Source: Molanna angustata
Lineage: Eukaryota; Arthropoda; Insecta; Trichoptera; Molannidae
DNA: 64,000 nt
Assembly (NCBI GenBank): GCA_963576475.1
Contig: OY754967.1
Coordinates: 23,027,914-23,091,913 of the forward strand
Direction: 5' to 3'
The notes below the pieces were generated by a model. It saw nothing but the letters and a program-made list of their open reading frames with translations. It was not told where the DNA came from and did no database searches. Each line of letters starts with the position of its first letter. The stretch's first letter is position 1. Position numbers and translations under genes: made by a program. Below are positions 22,240 to 33,965 of the stretch, piece after piece.

Positions 22240-25200
22240 CAAATATTGACAATGAAATATTTTATTCATTCTAAATTTTACTACCAGGAATATAAATTTT
22301 CTAACGATAGTATATTTTCATGTTAAGATAGACAAACTATTAATGCCGTATAGTGAAGAATGCTTATGTTGTATGAAATATTTTAAAAAAAGCAGATAAA
22401 TTTTGATTTAAAGAACGCGAGAGCATTTTCAAAATTTTGACACGTGATATCATATGAAGATTTTTTTGTTATTTATGGAAAGCTAATCAGTTCTATGTTC
22501 AAGCTCTTTACATTATAACATGAAATCAAATTACTGAACGTTTCCATACATAGAAATTTATCTAATTTCATTTTTATTCATACTAAATGTTACTATCAGG
22601 AATATAAATTTTCTTCCGATAGTATATTTTTATGTTAAGATAGACAAACTATTAATGCAGTATAGTGAAGAATGCTTATATTGTATGAAATATTTTTAAA
22701 AAAGCAGATAAATTTTGTTTTAAAGAACGCAAGAGTATTTTCCAAATTTTGACAGGTGATATCATATGAAGAATTTTTTTGTTATTTATGGAAAGCTAAT
22801 CAGTTCTATGTTCAAGCTCTTTACATTATAACATGAAATCAAATTACTGAACGTTTCCATACATAGAAATTTATCTAATTACATTTTTATTCATACTAAA
22901 TGTTACTATCAGGAATATAAATTTTCTTCCGATAGTATATTTTTATGTTAAGATAGACAAACTATTAATGCAGTATAGTGAAGAATGCTTATGTTGTATG
23001 AAATATTTTTAAAAAAGCAGATAAATTTTGATTTAAAGAACGCGAGAGCATTTTCAAAATTTTGACACGTGATATCATATGAAGATTTTTTTGTTATTTA
23101 TGGAAAGCTAATCAGTTCTATGTTCAAGCTCTTTACATTATAACATGAAATCAAATTACTGAACGTTTCCATACATAGAAATTTATCTAATTACATTTTT
23201 ATTCATACTAAATGTTACTATCAGGAATATAAATTTTCTTCCGATAGTATATTTTTATGTTAAGATAAACAAACTATTAATGCAGTATAGTGAAGAATGC
23301 TTATGTTGTATGAAATATTTTAAAAAAAGCAGATAAATTTTGTTTTAAAGAACGCGAGAGCATTTTCAAAATTTTGACACGTGATATTATATGAAGAATT
23401 TTTTTGTTATTTATGGAAAGCTAATCAGTTCTATGTTCAAGCTCTTTACATAATAACATGAAATCAAATTACTGAACGTTTCCATACATAGAAATTTATC
23501 TAATTACATTTTTATTCATACTAAATGTTACTATCAGGAATATAAATTTTCTTCCGATAGTATATTTTTATGTTAAGATAGACAAACTATTAATGCAGTA
23601 TAGGGAAGAATGCTTATGTTGTATGAAATATTTTAAAAAAAGCAGATAAATTTTGTTCTAAATAACGCGAGAGCATTTTCCAAATTTTGACAGGTGATAT
23701 CATATGAAGATTTTTTTTGTTATTTATGGAAAGCTATTCAGTTCTATGTTCAAGCTCTTTACATTATAACATGAAATCAAATTACTGAACTTTTCCATAC
23801 ATAGAAATTTATCTAATTACATTTTTATTCATACTAAATGTTACTATCAGGAATGTAAATTTTCTTCCGATAGTATATTTTTATGTTAAGATAAACAAAC
23901 TATTAATGCAGTATAGTGAAGAATGCTTATGTTGTATGAAATATTTTAAAAAAAGCAGATAAATTTTGTTCTAAAGAACGCGAGAGCATTTTCCAAATTT
24001 TGACAGGTGATATCATATGAAGATTTTTTTTGTTATTTATGGAAAGCTATTCAGTTCTATGTTCAAGCTCTTTACATTATAACATGAAATCAAATTACTG
24101 AACTTTTCCATACATAGAAATTTATCTAATTACATTTTTATTCATACTAAATGTTACTATCAGGAATGTAAATTTTCTTCCGATAGTATATTTTTATGTT
24201 AAGATAAACAAACTTTTAATGCAGTATAGTGAAGAATGCTTATGTTGTATGAAATATTTAAAAAAAAGCAGATAAATTTTGTTCTAAAGAACGCGAGAGC
24301 ATTTTCCAAATTTTGACAGGTGATATCATATGAAGATTTTTTTTGTTATTTATGGAAAGCTAATCAGTTCTATGTTCAAGCTCTTTACATTATAACATGA
24401 AATCAAATTACTGAACTTTTCCATACATAGAAATTTATCTAATTACATTTTTATTCATACTAAAAGTTACTATCAGGAATGTAAATTTTCTTCCGATAGT
24501 ATATTTTTATGTTAAGATAAACAAACTATTAATGCAGTATAGGGAAGAATGCTTATGTTGTATGAAATATTTTAAAAAAAGCAGATAAATTTTGTTCTAA
24601 AGAACGCGAGAGCATTTTCCAAATTTTGACAGGTGATATCATATGAAGATTTTTTTTGTTGTTTATGGAAAGCTAATCAGTTCTATGTTCAAGCTTTTTA
24701 CATTATAACATGAAATCAAATTACTGAACTTTTCCATACATAGAAATTTATCTAATTACATTTTTATTCATACTAAATGTTACTATCAAGAATGTAAATT
24801 TTCTTCCGATAGTATATTTTTATGTTAAGATAAACAAACTATTAATGCAGTATAGTGAAGAATGCTTATGTTGTATGAAATATTTTAAAAAAAGCAGATA
24901 AATTTTGTTCTAAAGAACGCGAGAGCATTTTCCAAATTTTGACAGGTGATATCATATGAAGATTTTTTTTGTTATTTATGGAAAGCTAATCAGTTCTATG
25001 TTCAAGCTCTTTACATTATAACATGATATCAAATTACTGAACTTTTCCATACATAGAAATTTATCTAATTACATTTTTATTCATACTAAATGTTACTATC
25101 AGGAATATAAATTTTCTTCCGATAGTATATTTTTATGTTAAGATAGACAAACTATTAATGCAGTATAGGGAAGAATGCTTATGTTGTATGAAATATTTTA

Positions 25201-28160
25201 AAAAAAGCAGATACATTTTGTTCTAAAGAACGCGAGAGCATTTTCCAAATTTTGACAGGTGATATCATATGAAGATTTTTTTTGTTATTTATGGAAAGCT
25301 AATCAGTTCTATGTTCAAGCTCTTTACATTATAACATGAAATCAAATTACTGAACTTTTCCATACATAGAAATTTATCTAATTACATTTTTATTCATACT
25401 AAATGTTACTACCAGGAATATAAATTTTCTTCCGATAGTATATTTTTATGTTAAGATAAACAAACTATTAATGCAGTTTAGTGAATAATGCTTATGTTGT
25501 ATGAAATATTTTAAAAAAAGCAGATAAATTTTGATTTAAAGAACGCGAGAGCATTTTCAAAATTTTGACACGTGATATCATATGAAGATTTTTTTGTTAT
25601 TTATGGAAAGCTAATCAGTTCTATGTTCAAGCTCTTTACATTATAACATGAAATCAAATTACTGAACGTTTCCATACATAGAAATTTATCTAATTACATT
25701 TTTATTCATACTAAATGTTACTATCAGGAATATAAATTTTCTTCCGATAGTATATTTTTATGTTAAGATAGACAAACTATTAATGCAGTATAGTGAAGAA
25801 TGCTTATGTTGTATGAAATATTTTTAAAAAAGCAGATAAATTTTGTTTTAAAGAACGCAAGAGTATTTTCCAAATTTTGACAGGTGATATCATATGAAGA
25901 ATTTTTTTGTTATTTATGGAAAGCTAATCAGTTCTATGTTCAAGCTCTTTACATTATAACATGAAATCAAATTACTGAACGTTTCCATACATAGAAATTT
26001 ATCTAATTACATTTTTATTCATACTAAATGTTACTATCAGGAATATAAATTTTCTTCCGATAGTAATTTTTATGTTAAGATAAACAAACTATTAATGCAG
26101 TATAGGGAAGAATGCTTATGTTGTATGAAATATTTTAAAAAAAGCAGATAAATTTTGTTCTAAAGAACGCGAGAGCATTTTCCAAATTTGGAGAGGTGAT
26201 ATCATATGAAGAATTTTTTTGTTATTTATGGAAAGCTAATCAGTTCTATGTTCAAGCTCTTTACATTATAACATGAAATCAAATTACTGAACTTTTCCAT
26301 ACATAGAAATTTATCTAATTACATTTTTATTCATACTAAATGTTACTACCAGGAATATAAATTTTCTTCCGATAGTATATTTTTATGTTAAGATAAACAA
26401 ACTATTAATGCAGTATAGTGAAGAATGCTTATGTTGTATGAAATATTTTAAAAAAAGCAGATAAATTTTGATTTAAAGAACGCGAGAGCATTTTCAAAAT
26501 TTTGACACGTGATATCATATGAAGATTTTTTTGTTATTTATGGAAAGCTAATCAGTTCTATGTTCAAGCTCTTTACATTATAACATGAAATCAAATTACT
26601 GAACGTTTCCATACATAGAAATTTATCTAATTACATTTTTATTCATACTAAATGTTACTATCAGGAATATAAATTTTCTTCCGATAGTATATTTTTATGT
26701 TAAGATAGACAAACTATTAATGCAGTATAGTGAAGAATGCTTATGTTGTATGAAATATTTTTAAAAAAGCAGATAAATTTTGATTTAAAGAACGCGAGAG
26801 CATTTTCAAAATTTTGACACGTGATATCATATGAAGATTTTTTTGTTATTTATGGAAAGCTAATCAGTTCTATGTTCAAGCTCTTTACATTATAACATGA
26901 AATCAAATTACTGAACGTTTCCATACATAGAAATTTATCTAATTACATTTTTATTCATACTAAATGTTACTATCAGGAATATAAATTTTCTTCCGATAGT
27001 ATATTTTTATGTTAAGATAAACAAACTATTAATGCAGTATAGTGAAGAATCCTTATGTTGTATGAAATATTTTAAAAAAAGCAGATAAATTTTGTTTTAA
27101 AGAACGCGAGAGCATTTTCAAAATTTTGACACGTGATATTATATGAAGAATTTTTTTGTTATTTATGGAAAGCTAATCAGTTCTATGTTCAAGCTCTTTA
27201 CATAATAACATGAAATCAAATTACTGAACGTTTCCATACATAGAAATTTATCTAATTACATTTTTATTCATACTAAATGTTACTATCAGGAATATAAATT
27301 TTCTTCCGATAGTATATTTTTATGTTAAGATAAACAAACTATTAATGCAGTATAGTGAAGAATGCTTATGTTGTATGAAATATTTTAAAAAAAGCAGATA
27401 AATTTTGTTCTAAAGAACGCGAGAGCATTTTCCAAATTTTGACAGGTGATATCATATGAAGATTTTTTTTGTTATTTATGGAAAGCTAATCAGTTCTATG
27501 TTCAAGCTCTTTACATTATAACATGAAATCAAATTACTGAACTTTTCCATACATAGAAATTTATCTAATTACATTTTTATTCATACTAAATGTTACTATC
27601 AGGAATATAAATTTTCTTCCGATAGTATATTTTTATGTTAAGATAGACAAACTATTAATGGAGTATAGGGAAGAATGCTTATGTTGTATGAAATATTTTA
27701 AAAAAAGCAGATAAATTTTGTTCTAAAGAACGCGAGAGCATTTTCCAAATTTTGACAGGTGATATCATATGAAGATTTTTTTTGTTATTTATGGAAAGCT
27801 AATCAGTTCTATGTTCAAGCTCTTTACATTATAACATGAAATCAAATTACTGAACGTTTCCATAAATAGAAATTTATCTAATTACATTTTTATTCATACT
27901 AAATGTTACTAACAGGAATATAAATTTTCTTCCGATAGTATATTTTTATGTTAAGATAGACAAACTATTAATGCAGTATAGTGAAGACTGCTTATGTTGT
28001 ATGAAATATTTTAAAAAAAGCAGATAAATTTTGTTTCAAAGAGCGTTAGAGCATTTTGACAATGTTGACACGTGATATCATATGAAGAAATTTTATGATA
28101 TCTATGAAAAGCTAATCAGTTCTAAGTTCAAGCTATTAATATTCTTATATCAATATGAAA
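22240..28160 (+). repeat. 313-bp satellite array, about 19 monomers
   Basis: The string AGCTAATCAGTTCTATGTTC recurs at 22481, 22794, 23106, 23419, 23732, 24045 and 24358, and so on to about 28111, a steady spacing of 312-313 bp. Monomers are mostly very similar; the last (from about 28020) is diverged. Each holds GTGATATCATATGAAG, TTTATGGAAAGC, ACATTATAACATGAAATCAA and CCGATAGTATATTTTTATG. Variants fall into classes: GATTTAAAG with ACACGTG; GTTTTAAAG with ACGCAAGAG; GTTCTAAAG with ACAGGTG and GAACTTTTCC. No open frame spans a monomer. Confidence 0.95.
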
Positions 28161-28876
28161 TCAATGAACTGAACATTGCCAAATATAAAAAAATTCTCTT
28201 GTTACATATAAGTTTCATACAAATATCCATTAAATAAAATATAATTTTTGAAACCGTTGAATATTTTTCTTTTAACATTGACCAACTTTGAATACAATTT
28301 TATGAAGATTCTTGGTGTTGTATAAATAGTTGAAACCAAATTAAAATATCTCTAATTTCCAGGTCGTGAGAGCATTTTTTCAGTTTTAATAGATGAAATC
28401 ATAAAGAAACATTGGGAAAAAATGAACCGTTGTCTATGGAAAACTAATCAGCTCTAAGTTTATGGACTTAACACATGTGATATCAATATGAAGTCAATCG
28501 GACTTATAGTTTGGGCTGCAGAGAGGACACAAAAAAAAAACAACGTAAATGATGAATTCATAGAGAAGAAATCAAAAGTTGTCTATGGAAAACTAATCAG
28601 CTCTAGGTCTTTGCACTTTACACATATGATGTTAATATGAAGTCGATCAGACTTATAGTTTGGGCTGTAGAGAGGACACAAAAAAGATAAATGCTACGGC
28701 GTACGGCGTACGGCGTACGGCGTACAGCGTATACGCCATACACACAAACACATCACGACGAAACTCATAGTGTGCATTCTCTACATGATACCCATTGAGA
28801 AATTGATGTAAAAAAAATACGCTTAAATTTTGCGAAATCATGACTCTCCCCTATTCCATAGTGTGGAGAGTAAAAA
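28161..28876 (+). repeat. Inner left arm with degenerate monomers
   Basis: Mirrors 29098-29815 with only scattered differences. It contains two degenerate satellite-like units: TATGGAAAACTAATCAGCTC at about 28435 and again at about 28585, each followed by GACTTATAGTTTGGGCTG. A 7-bp TACGGCG microsatellite lies at 28693-28727. It ends in the hairpin and TAAAAA described for the whole element. Confidence 0.85.
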
Positions 28877-29097
28877 CAGAAAGATGGTTGCCCAAACATA
28901 CACTCCTTCCTATGCTGTAAAAGATCTATATTTATTACTCCATATAAAAAAATAATGAAATAAAAATAATCATATGGAATATATATTAAAAACATTAAAA
29001 ATAAATGGAATCAAAATATTGTGTGAAATCTTTAAATTATAACTATATAAAGCCACACATTCCTTGACAAGTATTGAAACACTGTTTTTACTTTTGC
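28877..29097. other. Unique centre of the satellite element
   Basis: 221 bp of AT-rich sequence with no match to either arm, lying between the two mirrored inner ends. It could be old target DNA trapped between two facing insertions, or the loop of a foldback element. No frame of note. Confidence 0.7.
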
Positions 29098-30783
29098 TTT
29101 TTACTCTCCACACTATGGAATAGGGGAGAGTCATGATTTCGCAAAATTTAAGCGTATTTTTTTTACATCAATTTCTCAATGGGTATCATGTAGAGAATGC
29201 ACACTATGAGTTTCGTCGTGATGTGTTTGTGTGTATGGCGTATACGCTGTACGCCGTACGCCGTACGCCGTACGCCGTACGCCGTAGCATTTATCTTTTT
29301 TGTGTCCTCTCTACAGCCCAAACTATAAGTCTGATCGACTTCATATTAACATCATATGTGTAAAGTGCAAAGACCTAGAGCTGATTAGTTTTCCATAGAC
29401 AACTTTTGATTTCTTCTCTATGAATTCATCATTTACGTTGTTTTTTTTTTGTGTCCTCTCTGCAGCCCAAACTATAAGTCCGATTGACTTCATATTGATA
29501 TCACATGTGTTAAGTCCATAAACTTAGAGCTGATTAGTTTTCCATAGACAACGGTTCATTTTTTCCCAATGTTTCTTTATGATTTCATCTATTAAAACTG
29601 AAAAAGTGCTCTCACGACCTGGAAATTAGAGATATTTTAATTTGGTTTCAACTATTTATACAACACCAAGAATCTTCATAAAATTGTATTCAAAGTTGGT
29701 CAATGTTAAAAGAAAAATATTCAACGGTTTCAAAAATTATATTTTATTTAATGGATATTTGTATGAAACTTATATGTAACAAGAGAATTTTTTTATATTT
29801 GGCAATGATCAGTTCATTGATTTCATATTGATAGAAGAATATTAATAGCTTGAACTTAGAACTGATTAGCTTTTCATAGATATCATATAATTTCTTCATA
29901 TGATATCACGTGTAAACATTGTCAAAATGCTCTAACGCTCTTTGAAACAAAATTTATCTGCTTTTTTTAAAATATTTCATACAACATAAGCAGTCTTCAC
30001 TATACTGCATTAATAGTTTGTCTATCTTAACATAAAAATATACTATCGGAAGAAAATTTATATTCCTGGTAGTAACATTTAGTATGAATAAAAATGTAAT
30101 TAGATAAATTTCTATGTATGGAAACGTTTAGTAATTTGATTTCATGTTATAATGTAAAGAGCTTGAACATAGAACTGATAAGCTTTCCATAAATAACAAA
30201 AAATTTCTTCATATGATATCACCTGTCAAAATTTGGAAAATGCTTTCGCGTCCTTTAAAACAAAATTTATCTGCTTTTATTAAAATATTTCATACAACAT
30301 AAGCATTCTACACCATACTGCAATAATAGTTTGTCTATCTTAACATAAAAATATACTGTCGATAGAAATTTATTTTCCTGGTAGTAAAATTTAGTATGAA
30401 TAAAAATGTATATAATAAGATAAATTTCTTATGTATGGAAAAGTTCAGTAATTTGATTTCATGTTATAATGTAAAGAGCTTGAACATCGAACTGATTAGC
30501 TTTTCATAAATAACAAAAATTTCTTCATATGATATTACGTGTCAAAATTGTCAAAATGCTCTAACGTCCTTTAAAACAAAATTTATCTGCTTTTATTAAA
30601 ATATTTCATACAACATTAGAATTCTTCACCATACTGCATTAATAGTTTGTCTATCTTAACATGAAAATATACTATCGTTAGAAAATTTATATTCTTGGTA
30701 GTAAAATTTAGAATGAATAAAATATTTCATTGTCAATATTTGTGGTGTGGAGAGTTTAGTGTTGGCCACAACCCACTCGTTTT
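29098..30783 (-). repeat. Inner right arm and three inverted satellite monomers
   Basis: 29098-29815 mirrors the left inner arm, including the hairpin and a TACGCCG microsatellite (29249-29284) with a different copy number. From about 29816 three 313-317-bp monomers follow in reverse orientation; their AGCTTTTCATAGATA-type landmarks are at about 29868, 30181 and 30498. They are more diverged from one another than the left-array monomers are. Confidence 0.85.
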
Positions 30784-30954
30784 AATATAATATGCTGGCA
30801 TCATATCAAATAACTTAGGTCATTTTTTAATTTATTTTACTCAAACGTTCTCTTACCGTATTTATTGTTATATTTGGGAGCTACATATCCGTCGTTAAAT
30901 TTAAATATAGTGTGATGCGTCGCTGTCTGTCTTTGTATTCTATTTTTTTTAATA

Positions 30955-31168
30955 TATCTTCCGGGAAACTAACAGGTACTATGGCAAATTTTAATTTAAA
31001 TAATCGCGCACCCAATAACAAGTTGCCCATTTTGGGGACTAACGATATTATCATCTCACAGATCCAGACTGAAAACACAATTAAAAACTGTGTCCCAATG
31101 GGGATCGAACCCGAAACATTTGGATCAGCAGTCAGATACCCAACCAACTGAACCACGAAGGCCGACTT
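30955..31168 (-). repeat. tRNA-derived SINE (family B)
   Basis: The minus strand starts near 31168 with GTCGGCCTTCGTGGTTCAGT, then TGGTTGGGTA (A box), and GGGTTCGATCCCC (B box, plus-strand 31100-31112). The body has TTTTCAGTCTGGATCTGTGA, TTATTGGGTGCGCG and CCTGTTAGTTTCCCGGAAGA. The same body occurs at 13180-13352. The A and B boxes are an RNA polymerase III promoter. The non-tRNA body shared by two copies rules out a plain tRNA gene. Confidence 0.8.
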
Positions 31169-32693
31169 AATTGTACATAATTACTAGCAAAATATAATTT
31201 TCATAAAAATTGCAAGACCCATATTTCTATCGAGTATGCAAGACCAAAACCGCATCTGTAAATGCAAGACTAATACCATGACCATCCAGGTGCGTAAGTT
31301 GAATGAATATTGCCTCCTATTGAACACGAAAAAGGAAATACGCTACGCGGCGGTCTTCAGAATTGCACTTATCAACACTGACAGTAGTACATATGTACTC
31401 TGTCACAAAAATATACTGTAACATATTTGTAGGGATGAACAAATGCAAGACCAAGACCTGGAAGGAAAGTTTGGTCAACAGGCGTAATCAAAACCATCCA
31501 TGTTTTCTCATATCATGGATATAATTATCCTATAGAGTTGTATGATATCTTAAGATATTATGCAACGTTGTAAATGCTGAATGATGTATGAATTTTGTTA
31601 ATTTTGTTTAGTTGCATTTGTTGAAACTAACGTTCGGTCGTTATAAAAATATTATGGAAAAATACCTACTTATCTATTTATTAACATTATACTAAGATAA
31701 ATATTAAAGACAAAAAAACATCATAGCAAAAAAAAAGGATTGGAAAGGATAAGGAAAGAATTTTCATCGTACCCACCGAGAAAAAAGTACAGAGCTGATA
31801 TTATCTACACTACAACTTAAGATCGGGGCATTAATACAAAAAGTTAGGTGAAATGAGGGTATCCCAAAAATATTCAATGTCATATAAATCGGATATTATT
31901 GACACATTTATATAGCACTAAAGTATTTGCTTGTCGAAATTTAAATCCCATTGTTAACAACATGTACTTTTTGATATATATTATTAGTATTACAATAATA
32001 ATAAACACTTCCTTGCATCCTGCGCAAGTGGCAAGTGTATTGCAAGTGGCAAGTGTATTGCCATCATGTCACCTTTATAGATTATTGGTCTTTGATCGTA
32101 AATATTTCCGAAAAATAAATTATGCATTTTTGATCATTATGCATTATTTGTATACATTAAACCAATTTAAGTATGAGAATCAATTCAAATTCAATTCTTC
32201 ATGTTTATACGCACTAATAAAAGTAAAGGTTTGCGCAAAAAATGCACTCTAAATTAAAAGTAATAGTAATACATAGAACGATTACGATGTTTCGAGTTAG
32301 ATATTATTAAAAAAATGTAATGAAAATTTTTTGCTATAAATGGATTCCGTACTTGGAACGAATGCTTTTGGGTAGTTTAAAATAAAATAAACTCTTCTAG
32401 TTATGGTGGTAAGAATTGAATTTTCACTTTACACCACTTGGTGGCGACGCGTGACTCGCTTTCCGATGAAAATAACGCCTTCAACATTGTTACATCTTTA
32501 ATCATATCATTGTTATAAAAAAATAACAGCATTGGACTGAGCTGAAAATTCACATACATACTTAGCGTAAGTACAACAAGATACCGAGGATGAATTATGT
32601 ATACCCCTCACATTTTAGTATAAAACTCCTGATTGTTAGCAAATTAGATTGTTTTCAAAATAATGAGAATATTTTTTTACCGAATGATTGCAA
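31169..32693. other. No gene; short repeats
   Basis: CAAGACC motifs at 31193-31260 and 31441-31465. GTCAACAGGCGTAATCAAAA then CCATCCATGTTT at 31472-31505 is matched at 36093-36132. A 19-bp GCAAGTGGCAAGTGTATTG duplication lies at about 32023-32060. The short frame at 31899-32252 is not recognised and is probably not coding. Confidence 0.5.
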
Positions 32694-33012
32694 GTACACA
32701 CCGATGATGGTTTTTGATAGACCGATACTGGTATGTGCCATTTTTATGAAGAATTGAAAGTAGGTACACTAGGTACACACTGATGATGGTTTTTGATAGA
32801 CCGATACCGGTATGTGCCATTTTTATGAAGAATTTTTATGAAAACCATCATCAGTGTGTAAATTAAGTACACACTGATGATGGTTTTTGATAGACTTATA
32901 CCGGTATGTGCCATTTTTATGAAGAATTGAAAGTAGGTACACACTGATGATGGTTTTTGATAGACCTATACCGGTATGTGCCATTTTTATGAAGAATTGA
33001 AAGTTGGTAGGT
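32694..33012. repeat. Tandem repeat, four units, one with inverted piece
   Basis: Four units of about 70-90 bp start near 32696, 32777, 32869 and 32937. The core is ACTGATGATGGTTTTTGATA, GACC(G/T)ATACCGGTATGTGCC and ATTTTTATGAAGAATTGAAA. Between units two and three, at about 32838-32860, lies an inverted scrap (AAAACCATCATCAGTGTGTA). No coding sense. Confidence 0.85.
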
Positions 33013-33924
33013 ACACTAAGTACCTACACGCTGGTACTTAATAATTTGATACGCAACTTATAAAATAGTCTTCGCACTTTGGAAACTTATCTCTCGTCTC
33101 AAATATTGAGGCACTTAATACAAAAAAGTATGTCCAAGTATACCTACTTATACCAATATTTAAACACAAATCTCGAGGAAGCCTCGGGCCATCAAAATAC
33201 CTTGAAAGCGATTTCGTTACTCAGAGTGAATGTGACATCATATTCCTTGAGGAATCCTCAATAATTTCAACGAAATTTATTCCATGTCATTATGTTATTT
33301 TCATTTTTTTGTGCAGAGATAAACATGTATACCTATTTTTACTCTGAATGTGCGAACATTCCTTCAAGTTCCCAATAAAAAGGAGAACGGAGACCGTAAA
33401 TGATCACCCACGAGAGAACGAGTGAGGAATATTTTGATTCTTTTTGTTAAATATGTATGTTTTTTAAAAAAAATATTGCTATAAAAAATAAGTAGGTACA
33501 TGACCAGTAAAATGTTGAAAAATTCAAATTTCAAAAAGTAATTTGCATACGCCAAAAATGAATAAGGATTAAAAGAATTGTTGCATTTTTTATATAATTA
33601 TGGAGAATGACATATAATTGTTGAAATCACTGCCCGCCTTGTACTAATAAATCAGTATCCTTCTAAACAGCGTCCTGATAAGACATACCGAATCTGTATC
33701 TCTTCCGTCATTTTACCGCTCCACTACACTAATAATTCACCACTCACCGCGCGCGTGTTACAAGAAACAAGTTGTGACAATGGAGAAGACAGGACAAAAT
33801 AGGAATAATCAAGTGAGAGTATTCCATCAATCTCGCAGCTTTGCCTCGCAGTGGTTGCAACATATTACAATATTTTGTTAGAATAAATCATCCCTGCGAA
33901 AAATACAGCCCACTTATTATTTAT
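33013..33924. other. AT-rich DNA, no gene seen
   Basis: No recognisable frame. A short CG run (CACCGCGCGCGTGTTACAAG) at 33746 is the only compositional feature. Confidence 0.5.
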
Positions 33925-33965
33925 AATTTCATACCCGCGTTATCGGGTACCTAGCTATAATTAAC
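33925..33965 (+). mobile_element. Possible Helitron 3' end
   Basis: TACCCG CGTTAT CGGGTA forms a 6-bp stem with a 6-base loop at 33933-33950, and CTAG follows directly (33952-33955). Helitron 3' ends carry such a hairpin before CTAG, but the usual 10 or so bases between the two are missing and the base after CTAG is C instead of T. Tentative. Confidence 0.25.

Larger units (their letters stand above)
22197..30784. mobile_element. Satellite-bearing inverted (foldback-like) element
   Basis: An 8.6-kb structure with inverted ends. The outer left end (from about 22199, AAAACGAGTGGGTTGTGGCC) is the reverse complement of the outer right end (to about 30783), and the match continues through CAACACTAAACTCTCCACAC and beyond. 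The inner ends, at 28876 and 29098, are also mirrored and flank a 221-bp unique centre. Left arm 6.68 kb, right arm 1.69 kb; the length difference is satellite copy number (19 against 3). Near the inner end each arm has the hairpin CTCTCC..CTA TTCC.. TAG..GGAGAG and then TAAAAA. Each arm therefore has its own short inverted pair, ACTCTCCACAC near the start and GTGTGGAGAGT at the end. That layout recalls Helentron/HINE elements with internal tandem repeats; foldback elements are the alternative. No coding capacity was found. Confidence 0.75.

Noticed and set aside
22240..28160. CRISPR-like array
   Set aside because: Direct repeats are 313 bp and contiguous with no spacers; this is an eukaryotic satellite.
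31899..32252. 117-residue frame as a possible small membrane protein
   Set aside because: It includes a 19-bp direct duplication, has no family resemblance and lies in AT-rich repeat-laden DNA.
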